Positions 22,915 to 35,982 are shown, counted from the stretch's first letter. The stretch: 64,000 nt of DNA from Batillaria attramentaria (GCA_018292915.2 JACVVK020000227.1:396001-460000); one strand, 5' to 3'. The notes: generated from the letters alone by a model not told the origin. Program-made: numbers and translations.

Positions 22915-23176
22915 ATTCGGTGCCCCCGATTACGTAAAATACACCACACTCGTTTGTTGATTTCGACCGTAAAACTGCTCGTTAAAACTCGCAGTTTTGC
23001 GGTCGAAATCAACAAACTCGTGTGGCGTATTTTCCGTAATCCGGGGCACCTCATTGTGAAAACTCTATTTATATTAAAGACGATTGACGTCATATTTTGG
23101 GAGTGTGTGTGTATATATAAAGTTATAGAGTTTTCACATTGAGGTGCCCCCGATTACGGAAAATACACCACACACA
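22915..23176. repeat. Double foldback element
   Basis: Arms of about 60 bases pair around a 12-base loop. They carry GGTGCCCCCGATTACGTAAA on the left and CGTAATCCGGGGCACC on the right. The right arm then runs into CACCTCATTGTGAAAACTCT, whose reverse complement returns at about 23125-23150 before a third copy of the left arm start. The structure is visible directly. It is probably a foldback MITE. Confidence 0.8.
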
Positions 23177-23440
23177 CACGCACGCACGCACGCACGCACA
23201 CACCGACACACACACTGAAGTGTATGGCGTACTAAGAGCGCGTTATTAACAAAGTAACGACAACACATTGTACTGTTGAAAGCACCTGGTGACTTGTGTT
23301 GAGTGAACGAAGTAATTCGGGGAGCTTGCGTCAGGCAAACCTTGGCACGGACTCTACACTCATTCAGTCTCATTGTCACACTCGCCAGATAAAGTACATC
23401 AGATAGAGCTACCACCTTATAATTAGACACCAGAACCACT

Positions 23441-23480
<40 letters not shown>

Positions 23481-24044
23481 CAACGAGAATTGAGAATCCT
23501 ATCCGATGGAGTATCGTATCTCCTTAAAGAGAGTTCAGTCAACGCTCACGCCCGACCAAGTAGGGGTGGTACGTACCTGTAACCCTACCCCACCCCTGAC
23601 ATTGCTTGACATTGCACGGTCTGTTCACACACTATTGCTTTTACGCGGAATCATGATGTCTGCATGTACCCCGACCATACGGTGAAGCGTAATCAGAATG
23701 TATACGGTGGAGTGTAATCATAATGTGGTTGACGGTTGACACTGACCCAAATTTCTCACTGGTCCTTGTACCCTCTGAATGAAAGCGATTACGGGGGCAG
23801 AACAATGGTGATTTACAACCTCCTAAACGTGTAAGGAAATATGTAAGCGCCACCTAGTGACCTACATTCCAAAAGGAAAATGAGAAATGGAAGAGTTGTT
23901 GGACAGAAAAAAAAATGTTCTAGTTTTTGGACGGAATGGGAACTCTCTTGACGGCCCCTAGCGACAACTGACTAACCTGGTTCACCATTTTTTTCAGATG
24001 TTGTTCTCGTCGATGATGATGATGATGATGTGTGACTGTCATTT
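23177..24044. other. Intergenic DNA with small CA, GA and GAT repeats
   Basis: (CACG)n and (CA)n lie at about 23170-23212, (AC)n then (AG)n at 23441-23480, and (GAT)n at 24013-24031. No gene was recognised. Confidence 0.4.
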
Positions 24045-24660
24045 TTTACATCTTAATGTTGGTAAAACTAGTGAAATGGTCATTGATTTCAGGAAAAAAG
24101 CCAAGTCTGCTGATCCTGTAGATATTAAGGGGGGGGGGGGGGGGTAATTGAGAGGGTTGACCAATATAAATACTTGGGGGTGATTATTGACAGCAGACTG
24201 AACTGGAATGCTAACACTGATCATGTGATAAAGAAATCTCAATCCAGACTGTACTTCTGGAAGGAACTACGCTCTTTTGATGCAAGTGAGAGAACTCTGA
24301 TCATGTTTTATAGGTCCATTGTAGGCAGTGTCCTCTTCTTTGGCTTGTCTGTTGGGGTAGACAGATTTCAAAACAGGACAGGGGAAGAGTGGGCAAAGTT
24401 GTCAAGAAAGCTGAGTCAGTGGTGGGGAACCCCAGGAGAGACTTGAAGTGATTTATCACAAGAGACTTCAGAATAAAAAAAAAATAAAAAAACATATCCG
24501 TTATGTCCAGTGTCAGACACCCCCTGTTCAGCCTCATCGAGGGCCAGAGAAGTACATTCAGTGGGAGACTAATTACTCCTGCCAGCCAAACTGAAAGGCA
24601 CAGGAGATCTTCCTTGCCTGAAGCTGTTAAAGCGTTTAATGACATGATTAGAACTTAGCT
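24045..24660 (+). pseudogene. Non-LTR retrotransposon reverse transcriptase fragment
   Basis: It encodes the C-terminal part of a LINE polyprotein in several frames. EMVIDFRKKAKS precedes a poly-G tract, followed by YKYLGVIIDSRLNW, HVIKKSQSRLYFWKELRSF and FYRSIVGSVLFF. After frame breaks near 24430-24490 comes a fragment ending SLPEAVKAFND then a stop near 24655. The 'KYLGVxID' and 'RLYFLRxL' motifs lie just after the catalytic palm in LINE reverse transcriptases. The catalytic YxDD box is absent. It is a dead, 5' truncated copy. Confidence 0.85.
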
Positions 24661-24943
24661 GTGATCAGATAACTGTATGTGTTAGTCTGTTTTGAGAGCG
24701 TGCCGTCCGCTACCTGTTGCTGTTGTACAATGTGCTGCCGAAGTGAAATAACCAACTGCTATGGTATCATGCTCATGGCCATGTGATCTGTTCTCAATGT
24801 ATTTTTAACAGTTTTAGTTTTATATTATGTCTGAAATTATGAGGTATGCATTGGAATGTATTTCACCAGGTGATATGTGGCGTGCAGGTATGCAAGTGTA
24901 GAGTGTATGGAGGTGGGGGGGGGGGGGGGGGGGGGCTCCTGTT

Positions 24944-25433
24944 GTGTTTGTACAGCTGAACTGTAGATATGAACAGGGTCCACAGTGTTACGTGTTTGTA
25001 CAGCTGAACTGTAGATATGAACAGGGTCCACAGTGTTACGTGTTTGTACAGCTGAACTGTAGATATGAACAGGGTCCACAGTGTTACGTGTTTGTACAGC
25101 TGAACTGTAGATATGAACAGGGTCCACAGTGTTACGTGTTTGTACAGCTGAACTGTAGATATGAACAGGGTCCACAGTGTTACGTGTTTGTACAGCTGAA
25201 CTGTAGATATGAACAGGGTCCACAGTGTTACGTGTTTGTACAGCTGAACTGTAGATATGAACAGGGTCCACAGTGTTACGTGTTTGTACAGCTGAACTGT
25301 AGATATGAACAGGGTCCACAGTGTTACGTGTTTGTACAGCTGAACTGTAGATATGAACAGGGTCCACAGTGTTACGTGTTTGTACAGCTGAACTGTAGAT
25401 ATGAACAGGGTCCACAGTGTTACGTGTTTGTTC
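24944..25433. repeat. 48-bp minisatellite, about 10 near-identical copies
   Basis: The unit contains GTTTGTACAGCTGAACTGTA and ACAGGGTCCACAGTGTTACG. The unit length is divisible by three, so ORFs of about 190-245 codons stay open on both strands; they are not genes. A G tract at 24914-24935 lies just upstream. Confidence 0.95.
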
Positions 25434-25813
25434 TTCATTTATACCACTACCTCTCCTTAACAAACAAAAAACAAACAAGCAATAAAAATAAAAATAAAAA
25501 AACAACAACAACGCGTGTTCCAGTGTGCTGGAGTGCAGTGTGTGTAGAAAGACTACCAGGTAGAGGAGAGGCAATTAAAACTCCATTAACGTCACACATA
25601 ATCACTGATGCCTGGCCGACAATGATTCACACACAGATTGGTTGAGAATTCTGGATAACGAGGATTGAGTATCTGCCGAAGGACGATTGACACACAGATT
25701 GGGTGAGAATTCTGGATAACGAGGATGAAGTATCTGCCGAAGGACGACTGACAACGGACAGGTTAAGCCCTACATTGACACTACACCTGGCATACCGCCT
25801 GTCCGCCTTTATA
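25434..25813. other. Intergenic DNA with a 60-bp direct repeat
   Basis: A block around TTGACACACAGATTGG and GAGAATTCTGGATAACGAGG is repeated at about 25625-25745. No gene was seen. Confidence 0.5.
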
Positions 25814-25940
25814 CGGGTGGATGGGTATTTGGGGATTTAACGTCCTTTTCCACCACGTACAGGTGATATCAAACACGGGGCAACGGCTATTGGGATTCGA
25901 ACTCACGACCCGAGCGCTGGTCCAACGCTCTACCAACGCC
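25814..25940 (-). mobile_element. SINE family A, reverse copy
   Basis: The tail (AACGTCCTTTTCCACCACGT) and the reverse B box (GATTCGAACTCACGACC) are present, followed by the A-box region (CCAACGCTCTACCA). Confidence 0.8.
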
Positions 25941-26433
25941 TCATGTGTTTGTTTGTTATTTATCGACTGGGGTGGGGGTGGGGGGGGGGGAGTGTAGGCG
26001 GGTTGTAAAAAAAATGTAGAACAAGGTAGAAACTTCAGATTTTACAGATCTAAATTTCTTCAACTTAATGCGCATCAAATGAAAAGTGGTAGTCTAAGGT
26101 TTATTTAATGTAGCGATTACGTGAGAGGGGTTAGAGGGAAAAAGATAACAAGATAATAATCATAATCATAATAAACAATAAACATTACACAATCACAGAC
26201 TGCAGTATGTTCTGGACGTTGTCATCTGGCCAACGGGTTTGCACATTGCGTTTACAGCAACAACCAAATGGGACCAGTTCTTCCGTGTGTAGAAGGGTTG
26301 TAACGTTAAGGTTATAAATGAGTGTAAACACCACCCTTACCCAGGTCTGGGTTATTTCAGCCGACACGATAAATTCACTGGACGGACGATCTTTTTGTGT
26401 TTATTTCGATGATCAGTAATGATGGTTATATAC

Positions 26434-26985
26434 AGATGAATAAGGAACACCATGTACAGATGAATAAGGAACACCATGTACAGATGAATAAGGAACACCG
26501 TGTACAGATGAATAAGGAACACCATGTACAGATGAATAAGGAACACCATGTACAGATGAATAAGGAACACCATGTACAGATGAATAAGGAACACCATGTA
26601 CAGATGAATAAGGAACACCATGTACAGATGAATAAGGAACACCGTGTACAGATGAATAAGGAACACCGTGTACAGATGAATAAGGAACACCATGTACAGA
26701 TGAATAAGGAACACCATGTACAGATGAATAAGGAACACCGTGTACAGATGAATAAGGAACACCGTGTACAGATGAATAAGGAACACCATGTACAGATGAA
26801 TAAGGAACACCGTGTACAGATGAATAAGGAACACCGTGTACAGATGAATAAGGAACACCATGTACAGATGAATAAGGAACACCGTGTACAGATGAATAAG
26901 GAACACCGTGTACAGATGAATAAGGAACACCATGTACAGATGAATAAGGAACACCGTGTACAGATGAATACAGGAACACCGTGTT
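26434..26985. repeat. 24-bp minisatellite, about 23 copies
   Basis: The unit contains GATGAATAAGGAACACC(A/G)TG plus TACA. Only the A/G site varies noticeably. Divisibility by three keeps frames open on both strands. Confidence 0.95.
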
Positions 26986-27351
26986 GACAGAATCGAAGAC
27001 AAACGAAGGATAAGAAGGCGAGCAATGAACAAAACGTCGAAAGAAAGAATATCCTGAAAACAATGGAAAATACTGTTGACAAAAATACTTCCGACATTCA
27101 TATTTCACAAAAACTACTCACTATAAAACTATACATCGTGTAGTTTCACAAGGCAACTATTGCTGAGAGTGTGGGTGGGAGAAAAGGATGACAACTCAAA
27201 GTTGAGTGTAACAGTATCTGTTGTTACGCTCTGCAGTTTTTCCGTGTGATTTTATATCAACCATTCAAACGTCCAGCACAAAGTTTATCCCTCTGGTTAT
27301 CGTCAGTCGAATGAAGCACACGCAAACACTGATCCCCCCACCCCCTCCCCC

Positions 27352-27354
<3 letters not shown>
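26986..27354. other. Intergenic DNA, nothing recognised
   Basis: No gene or interspersed repeat was recognised. Confidence 0.4.

Positions 27355-27429
<75 letters not shown>
27355..27429. repeat. (CA)n microsatellite
   Basis: About 37 units, preceded by a C-rich stretch. Confidence 0.95.
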
Positions 27430-27433
<4 letters not shown>

Positions 27434-28187
27434 AAAAAAAACAAAAAAACAGGCCGTTAACGATTGGTCGAAGTGCGCATCACATGACGCGCAAATTGGA
27501 CCAGTCCGTGCACTGTTTCCAAGCGATTCGGAGACGGAAAGTAATAAAGTAAAACAGTGACACGTGCTTAAGGCAAATGCCCCTACATGTCGAGAGTGGA
27601 GAAAGGTTATCATGGGGCTTCCAGCAACAGTCCTGCTCCTCCAATCATATCGGCGCCGTTACAACACGGCTGACGGTGAAACTTGATTGTCGGATCTCAT
27701 TGTTAACTGCCTGTCTACAGGACAATGTCTCGCCACATGTGAGTGTGTTACTGTGGCCTTTTGAAGTACACTCTCCAACTGGCAATACACTGCACTGCTC
27801 GTTGTCCCCTTTGTGCTTCTTTTTTTTTTTTTTTTTTTTTTTTTTGTCGTATGCTCCCCCGAGAAGTTTGAGATCAATTACTTAGACCTGAACTTGACAA
27901 TACTGTGCTTGTGTCAGACTGTGTCAATAATCGTGACACATCATTTGACAGTAGTGAATGTTACTGAACAAACCATCCAACCAGTAGACACTTCCTTCAA
28001 ACAAAACAACAACAACAACCACGACGACGACGACGACGGAAAGGGTGGATGGATATTTCAAAGTTTAACTTCTTCTGTCCCATAGGTGTAACGTTCAATC
28101 CACTCCGTTCCATTTCAGGCACACGTGGCAACACCACCACCATGATTTGCTGTAGTTTGGATTCCACTACTTCCATTACACTACATT
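27430..28187. other. Intergenic DNA with poly-T and a SINE A fragment
   Basis: A T tract lies at 27820-27845. (AAC)n and (GAC)n lie at about 28003-28038. A SINE A tail fragment in reverse lies at about 28041-28085. No gene was seen. Confidence 0.45.
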
Positions 28188-28503
28188 ACCACCTCAAGTC
28201 TGACGCTGAACCAATCAAGCCACCTCAAGTCTGACGCTGAACCAATCAAGCCACCTCAAGTCTGACGCTGAACCAATCAAGCCACCTCAAGTCTGACGCT
28301 GAACCAATCAAGCCACCTCAAGTCTGACGCTGAACCAATCAAGCCACCTCAAGTCTGACGCTGAACCAATCAAGCCACCTCAAGTCTGACGCTGAACCAA
28401 TCAAGCCACCTCAAGTCCGACGCTGAACCAATCAAGCCACCTCAAGTCCGACGCTGAACCAATCAAGCCACCTCAAGTCCGACGCTGAACCAATCAAGCC
28501 ACC
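28188..28503. repeat. 31-bp minisatellite, about 10 copies
   Basis: The unit contains CCACCTCAAGTCTGACGCTG plus AACCAATCAAG. The last three copies share a T to C change. Confidence 0.95.
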
Positions 28504-30226
28504 CAACTCCACGCGGAAAAAAGAATCCGGCAACCAAACATATAATAATTATACAATATGACTAAACAGAACTTATGTAAATTAGGTTAACGACGATATC
28601 AGCAATCGTAAAGAAAGTTCACAATATCACGATATATGGAAGAATCGAGAAAATTGTTATTTGAACGAGACGCAAGTCTATTTGAGACAAACGACACAAA
28701 GTGTAAGTGTCAAGGATTGAGTAAACACTTACACCCTTGTAGCATATTATTGTAGAGGTTACGAGCACGATTTCACTATTTACAGGTGAGTCATTAGCCA
28801 ATTAGCTGTCAGGATTTCTCCAACTTTTGCAATACGAATCGTTATCATACCTTCCATTGATATGTGAACAGTGAACACTCTGATAGTGCGTTTGGGATCG
28901 CCTACGCCGATGACGTTTTGGGATCTCCTTTGGAAATGTGTTTGTTTGTTTGTTTGTTTGTTTGTTTGTTTGTTTGTTTGTTTGTTTGTTTGTTTGTTTA
29001 CATTTCGGTGAAATACATCACCAGACTCTACTGGCCTTACTTCTATTAATCATTCACATTAATTTGAAGGGCCTAACAAGCTCGGCATGGGTAAAAATTA
29101 GAGCTAAATTCAAGTTGCGAGCTGAAAAGGTGTGAAATACGGAAAAGATGGTAAAATATGCCGCCCCGAAGCCTCAAGTGATGACGTCAAAAATATTCTA
29201 CGATTATTACGGGACGTAAACCGTCATCAGAAAGTAGACAAAGCGTAAGAAGAATTTCACCAACGAATGACGTCAAAATTTCAGAGTTAGTTTCAGAAAG
29301 AAGGCATTGACTAGGTAATGCCGGGTTTCCGAAAATGTGAAAATTTCCATTTTGGCTCGTTTCACTGATGCCGAGCGGAAACGGAAAAAACGGAGAACAC
29401 CGACTGTCATGAAACTTGTTAGGTCAGTAGGTCAGTAGGTCAGGAACAACCTTTTCTCTTTGCTAGGCGTTCGAAAGTGGCTCGACGCACAGTTCTCGCC
29501 GAAAAAACGTTGGCGCCGGCCAGCAATACCAAACGCACTATATGAACGAGTCTTTCAGCTCAAAGACGAAAAACATAAACCAATGTTAATACCAGTTCAA
29601 GCTGACCTCTGCTCCCACGCGACTGTGGGTGTTGGTGAAAGGTAGCTAACATTACAGGGCGATAGATCACAAGAGGGCGACAGGTTTCACAAGAACACGG
29701 TAAAGTACACATTGCTGCCAACTGTACTTTGCTTGCAAACAATAAAGGAAAAATTCCCAACCAGAATATAGCTTCTACTACAAAAAAACAGGAAGTCGTT
29801 TGTCCCATCTGCCATCACCGTGTTAAACGGTTTACGTTAGTAACCTTGTGCATTTGCGATGGGGGTGGGGTGTAGGGGAGTGGGGGGGGGGGGGGGGGGG
29901 AGAGAGAGAGAGAGAGAGAGAGCTGTTTTTCTTGTTAAACAGTTTTAGAGTTGACAGTATGTATGAGTACTTGTTTTAAATTGTTCTGAAGTTTGTTTGA
30001 CCTTGACGTTTAACCCTATTTTATTATTTTTATTATTTTTATGCTTTATACCAAGGTCTTTAATGACTGCATTTTATCTTATCTGTGACAGAGCCTCAAG
30101 TGAGTCCAAAGAAGATTTTCTGTTTTTAGAGTCTCTCTTAAACAGACAATAAAGTATTTTGAATTTGAATTTGAAAGAACGCCATTACAGTCACACACCC
30201 AAGAAAACCAAACAGCCGTCAACTTC
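28504..30226. other. Intergenic DNA, no supported gene
   Basis: It holds (TTTG)n at 28938-28998, and a G tract then (GA)n at 29881-29922. Many short ORFs lack recognisable domains. Confidence 0.45.
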
Positions 30227-30273
30227 AATTCAATTCAGTTCAATTCAATTCAATTCAATTCAATTCAATTCAA
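30227..30273. repeat. (CAATT)n repeat
   Basis: About nine CAATT-like units precede AAATCTTTATTGTCCC. This resembles the tail of a retroposon, but no body was found. Confidence 0.75.
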
Positions 30274-31160
30274 TAAATCTTTATTGTCCCAAAGGGGCAA
30301 TTTGTTTTGCGGCTGTAAAATATATTACCTATAATGAAAATAAAAATAAAAGTAAAACAGGATAGGGTTTAAACTGGATTAAATTAATTAAACGGTAAGT
30401 AAAAACAACAACATATATCACAAATCCTCACTCAGTCCCTCCCTCCCCCACACCCCTGCTCCTCTCTTCAAAAGGCACAGCCACCACACCCTCACGCACG
30501 CACCAAGCACACATTTCAAGTGGATAACACAAACAAATATGAAAAGCACATCAAATATTTCTGATGGATCGGCTTCTTGTGACGTTGCAATGTGATTGTA
30601 AGCACACCTTGCCTGTCGAAATTCTCCAGTAAAGGACGGTGTTTATTCTACGATCATGTCTCATCTTGCATTGCCATTAGTTTGTCTCACTCTCAAGTCA
30701 TTCGAATCCCCTCACGACCGTGCCAAATGACCACAATGCCGGTTGCTCTAAAAAGCGTGCATGAAATAGTCAAAGGACAAGGCCAACTACATGCGTTCAG
30801 TTTACTTTATCAGATCATGCTGACGGTGTATGCTGGAAGAAATCATTTCCTTTTAAGTTGCACGACTCATAAGTCCCGATTATAGAGTATACAGTTCACC
30901 AAGACTTGCGACATAAAGTGATTGTACGGAAACACAATCAACTCTTTCCTTTCTGTCTTTCATAACAAATGAGTATGACTTGTTTTAGTAGTTCAGGAAA
31001 TGATTTTAGTTTACATTTATCTATGACAAACCTCCTATTAAGGAAACCAGCCGAACTTCCTTTTTTTTTTTTTTAGTTGAGAAACAAGTTGTTGGAGAAA
31101 ATCTCACAGATTTGAAGTTTCGTGCCACTGAAACTGTGTCATACTTTTCTTCCTGAAGTG
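30274..31160. other. Intergenic DNA, nothing recognised
   Basis: The ORF at 30592-30885 has no recognisable domain. A poly-T tract lies at 31061-31074. Confidence 0.4.
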
Positions 31161-31307
31161 TCTGGGTGTTTGTTTTAACTGCTATTAACTGTGAAAATCA
31201 TAGATCAACAAACGACTCGTATCAAACTAGGTGTAACATCTGGGTGTTTGTTTTAACTGCTATTAACTGTGAAAATCATACATCAACAAACGACTCGTAT
31301 CAAACTA
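31161..31307. repeat. 78-bp direct repeat, 2 copies
   Basis: TCTGGGTGTTTGTTTTAACT is followed by CAACAAACGACTCGTATCAA in both copies with one base difference. Confidence 0.85.
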
Positions 31308-33405
31308 GGCCGTATCATGAATAACACCATGCCCATGCCTCCTTTCTGTCGGTGTGCGTGAATGCAAACACAGTCACAAAGACCTGCATGACAGTTTGAT
31401 CCTCACACGGTGCGTTTCTTATGCTCCCACTCATATAGGCACCCCCCCCCCCCCCCCCGGGCACACTGTGTGTTATGCGTAGCGTTTATACGAAAATCCA
31501 ATACAACAACTACATAATTCATACCGCCTCTTTGACAGCGTGGGACATTACACCAACAAGACCGTACACAAAGTTCTGTTTACTGAGGGCCCCAGTTCAA
31601 CGTGATACGTGTAAGAGGGGGCACTGCGGCACTGTGAAAAGCGCGGTGTGTGCAGTTTTTCTGCCCTGTCGAGATTCGAACCCACATCTTTCTGATCTTG
31701 AACCTTAAGGCTCAGCTAGTGAAACTACTCCGTCCTTAAGGCAAATGTGGAAACTAAAAGAGGTCATGCGTTAAAAAAACGGACACTATAAAGCAAGGCA
31801 TTGTTAGCGGTGAATGTAAAAGGAGATTGTAGAAGGTTTGTGCATAGCTGTGTTTCCATTTGATACGTCAGTTGTTGGTTGCGCGCTGACACCATGCGAT
31901 AACCTAGTGCACGTCATTTACCACACACGGCGCTCAAATACAACTCCATATGCACAGAGCTGCATGACAGGACATACGGTACTCTAGCTCTGCAACTTGA
32001 GAGGCAAGAAAATAAAACATACTGGAGCAAGTGGCGACATTTCTATATTGACTTACCAGAGTACAGAAAAAGCAGAAGCGAAAAAGCTGCACGAGTCGTT
32101 GTGTGTGTGACATGTTGATCAGTCAGCACTCGAAAAACTGCGGCCCGGCGACCTTTCTGTTGTCGTCTGCAGGAGTTGCTATTGTCTGTTTCCGGTTACA
32201 CGTCTCACGTGGTCTAACGTCTTCACTGAAACAAGCCAGCGTACCCCCATACGCTAACTGCCTGCACAACCTTGTCCTTGAGTGACAGCCGTGGTGACTG
32301 TAAACAATGGCCGGAGGTAATCCACTACTTAACAGGAGCGCACCGTTAATCCAACGATGAACTGAAGATATAATTCTTTTCACAACTTGTCGAGCAGCTT
32401 CGGGTCAGACGTGAAATTCTTCCGTACACAACAACAATCTCAGCAACTTGTGTGTCCTCCAGCGCACCATCCACAACGCAGTTGTCTACAGCGAGGTGAC
32501 AGATTCTTGGAACACCATAGAAGTACAGTCGATAGAGTAAAACAATGTCTCGTATATCCCTGAGTACAGCAGGTCATAATTTGCCTTAGATATAGCACGT
32601 CGTCATTATCTCAGTGCCCTAACGTGGTAGACACTTACTATGTAACGAGGGAAGTACAAGGCCGACTTGAGAGGGCGGCAAAATGGTGAGGCCACCCCAG
32701 TTTGAAATCTCTATATATATGGGCTCAGTTTAAAACGTGTTTACATTCTACTCATAACGGACAGGAGCTGCAGTAGAAATCGCGCGTCATCAAGATACAC
32801 ATATCTCAATCTTTAAGGGACACGTCAACTGCTCAAAGCTTACAGATCAGCGTGGGCTGATGACGATGACGAAAGCAGATAGCATGAAGATACACGTGCG
32901 CAAACATAGGAGGCGGGGGCCAGCTGCTGCGACGATTTGCAGTCCACGGTGAACTCAAATTCCGGGCAGGCCGTAGCGGGGTCGGTGGGAACACTACAAG
33001 TGTACGGGGTTCCAAAATAGACTTTGGGAAGATTTCTGACCCAACAGTAACATCTTCAGTGGGAAAAACCTGGTGTTGTTACAGTGTGGGGTGCACAACC
33101 TCAAGTAGGACAAAATGTTTAAACTTAGAGCCACGTCACTTTGTCTGTGCAGATTCAGGAAATTCCGATCACAAAATTAACATGCTAGGTGTTCCCTTTT
33201 CTACACACAGTGTGCGTGGATGGTCCCGTGCTTTTAACGTCATCAATATGTAGTAATTATCTGATCACGTGCTCTCGTGTTTTTTAATTGTCAGCGCCGG
33301 CGGCATGGGAGAATGTATATGATGCGTCATCACAGGGTTTAGCGTGTAAACACCCGCCCTGCGTTATTCGAGCAAAGGCCAAGTCTTACTGGTACTTGTA
33401 AAATG

Positions 33406-33410
<5 letters not shown>
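31308..33410. other. Intergenic DNA, no supported gene
   Basis: A C tract lies at 31442-31458. At 31665-31740 a B-box-like sequence in reverse (GAGATTCGAACCCACATC) hints at an old tRNA-like SINE. At 33059 a short ORF begins MGKTWCCYSVGC, weakly like a THAP start, but no other THAP residues follow in frame. Confidence 0.4.

Positions 33411-33469
<59 letters not shown>
33411..33469. repeat. (CA)n microsatellite
   Basis: About 29 units. They are flanked on both sides by GTCTTACTGGTACTTGTAAA, so a short segment is duplicated around them. Confidence 0.95.
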
Positions 33470-33472
<3 letters not shown>

Positions 33473-33599
33473 CTTACTGGTACTTGTAAAATGGTACGCA
33501 GCCAGGGCTTTCTCTTAAACATGCACATTCCAACATTACTTTAGGCATCACAGAAACGGCAACCAGCTCATGTTTTGCAACTGTTGAGTACTCGTGAGT

Positions 33600-33692
33600 A
33601 CGCCTGTACGCTAGAAACAGTCTATTCTGATGATAAATAGAAAACGTCTATTCTGATGATAAATAGAAACAGTCTATTCTAATGATAAATAG
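33600..33692. repeat. About 29-bp tandem repeat, 3 copies
   Basis: The unit contains GTCTATTCTGATGATAAATA. Confidence 0.8.
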
Positions 33693-34726
33693 AGCTCTGA
33701 CTGCTATACACTGCCGTGTGCAGGCAATGCGAATGAATGTTCATGAGGCCAAAAAAACTTCTGTTAACCGCAACAGTTAAACTTGACCTTGATTTTCACG
33801 TCGCGTGGCTCAACGCCAGTCTGTGAGATGCTGTCACTGTGCAGGCGAGTAAGTAGTATGACGTCAGGCACTACAAAAACAGTTCGGAAGGTGTGTATTT
33901 AAAGGCACAACGCCGGAAGGTAGAAGTTCGGGAAAGGGAGGTTACTTGCAGACATTTCAACACCTACATGCACACGACTGAAGATATAAAGCTGCACAAC
34001 ATTGTGTAACAGTCAGAAGTTTTCAAAACGAGATGTTGAAGCCGGAGGTGTGTTTATTACCGGTAAGGCTGTGATGATTTTCATACCTGTCTTCATTTGG
34101 AAATGTTCAAAATAACAAAGAGGTGAAAGTCACAGACGTGACAGACAGACAAACAGACAGACAGACAGGCAGGCAGATAAAGAGACAGATGCGCGGACAG
34201 ATAGACGGATGGGCAGACAGGCATATACTCATGTCAGACGGACGGGCGGACAGACAGACAGACTATCAGGCAGGCGGGCAGACAGGAACATTCGATCATC
34301 TCTATTTAGAAACTCCTACCCTAGTTAGAAAGGATAGAGGGTTAAAGTGCGGGTCAACTCTGAGAGATCGTAAAGTGACCATCAATTACATTTTCAACAA
34401 ACACACTGAGTCGCAACAAAGCAAATAATAATAATAATAGCATGACCAGAAGCATCAAAGAATGTGCTAAACAGTAAGGAAGGAGACACGCTGCTTTATA
34501 TTAGGAACGAGTGAGCTCGGCTATCCCCTTCCATGGGCTATTGCTACGGTAGCGTGAATCGCCCATTTTTATGCTGGTGTACAACTGAGTGTAAGCCGCG
34601 GGAGGTAAGGGACAGAATAGGTCTGGGGGACGTAAGGGACAGAATAGGTCTGGGCGTGCTCCAGTAGCGGGAAAATAATGCGTCCGTTATGTGGAACAGT
34701 TTAAAGTTGATGCCTAATCCACAGTC
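33693..34726. other. Intergenic DNA with (GACA)n
   Basis: A degenerate (GACA)n tract lies at about 34134-34285 and (AAT)n at 34425-34438. A GGGACAGAATAGGTCTGGG block is repeated at about 34609-34655. No gene was recognised. Confidence 0.45.
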
Positions 34727-35982
34727 ACTAGATCACACCGCGTCACATCCACGTCACACAAAATCTGACTGACATCGCGTCATATCCACGTCGCACAAAG
34801 TCTGACTGACACCGCGTCATATCCACGTCACACAAAATCTGACTGACACCGTGTCATATCCACGTCACACAATGTCTGACTGACACCGCGTCATATCCAC
34901 ATCACACAATGTCTGACTGACACCGCGTCATATCCACATCACGCAAAATCTGAGTGACACCGCGTCATATCCACGTCACACAAAATCTGACTGACACCGC
35001 GTCATATCCACGTCACACAAAATCTGACTGACACCGCGTCATATCCACGTCACACAATGTCTGACTGACACCGCGTCATATCCACGTCACACAATGTCTT
35101 GACTGACCCCGCGTCATATCCACATCACACAAAATCTGACTGACACCGCGTCATATCCACGTCACACAATGTCTGACTGACACCGCGTCATATCCACGAC
35201 ACACAAAATTTGACTGACACCGCGTCATATCCACGTCACACAAAATTTGACTTGACACCGCATCATATCCATGTCACACAAAATCTGACTGCACAGCGTC
35301 ATATCCACGTCACACAAAATCTGACTGACACCGCGTCATATCCACGCCACACAAAATCTGACTGACACAGCGTCATATCCACGTCACACAAAATCTGACT
35401 GACCCCGCGTCATATCCACGTCACACAAAATCTGACTGACACCGCGTCATATCCACGCCACACAAAATCTGACTGACACAGCGTCATATCCACGTCACAC
35501 AAAATCTGACTGACACCGCGTCATATCCACGTCACACAAAATTTGACTGACACCGCATCATATCCATGTCACACAAAATCTGACTGCACAGCGTCATATC
35601 CATGTCACACAAAATCTGACTGACACCGCGTCATATCCACGTCACACAATGTCTGACTGACACCGCGTCATATCCACGTCACACAATGTCTGACTGACAC
35701 CGCGTCATATTCACGTCACACAATGTCTGACTGACCCCGCGTCATATCCACGTCACACAAAATCTGACTGACACCGCGTCATATCCACGTCGCACAAAAT
35801 TTGACTGACACCGCGTCATATCCACGTCACACAAAATTTGACTGACACCGCGTCATATCCACGTCACACATGTCTGACTGACACCGCGTCACATCCACGA
35901 CACACAAAATTTGACTGACACCGCGTCATATCCACGTCACACAAAATTTGACTGACACCGCATTATATCCACGTCACACAAT
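34727..35982. repeat. 37-bp satellite array, about 34 copies
   Basis: The unit contains CTGACACCGCGTCATATCCA, then CGTCACACAAAATCTGA. Variants include AATGT for AAAAT and CACGCC for CACGTC. A few units carry 1-3 base deletions or insertions. Copies are more diverged than in the 40-bp array, suggesting an older array. Confidence 0.95.

Noticed and set aside
24837..25645. ORFs of 191-245 codons on both strands
   Set aside because: Products of the 48-bp minisatellite; both strands are equally open, so coding is not supported.
26352..27101. Overlapping ORFs of 196-249 codons on both strands
   Set aside because: Products of the 24-bp minisatellite, whose length is divisible by three.
33059..33253. 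Possible second THAP domain (MGKTWCCYSVGC)
   Set aside because: Only the first cysteines fit; the Trp, C-x2-H and AVPTIF parts are missing in frame.
34727..35982. CRISPR-like regular repeats
   Set aside because: Units are contiguous with no unique spacers, and the genome is eukaryotic; this is a satellite.
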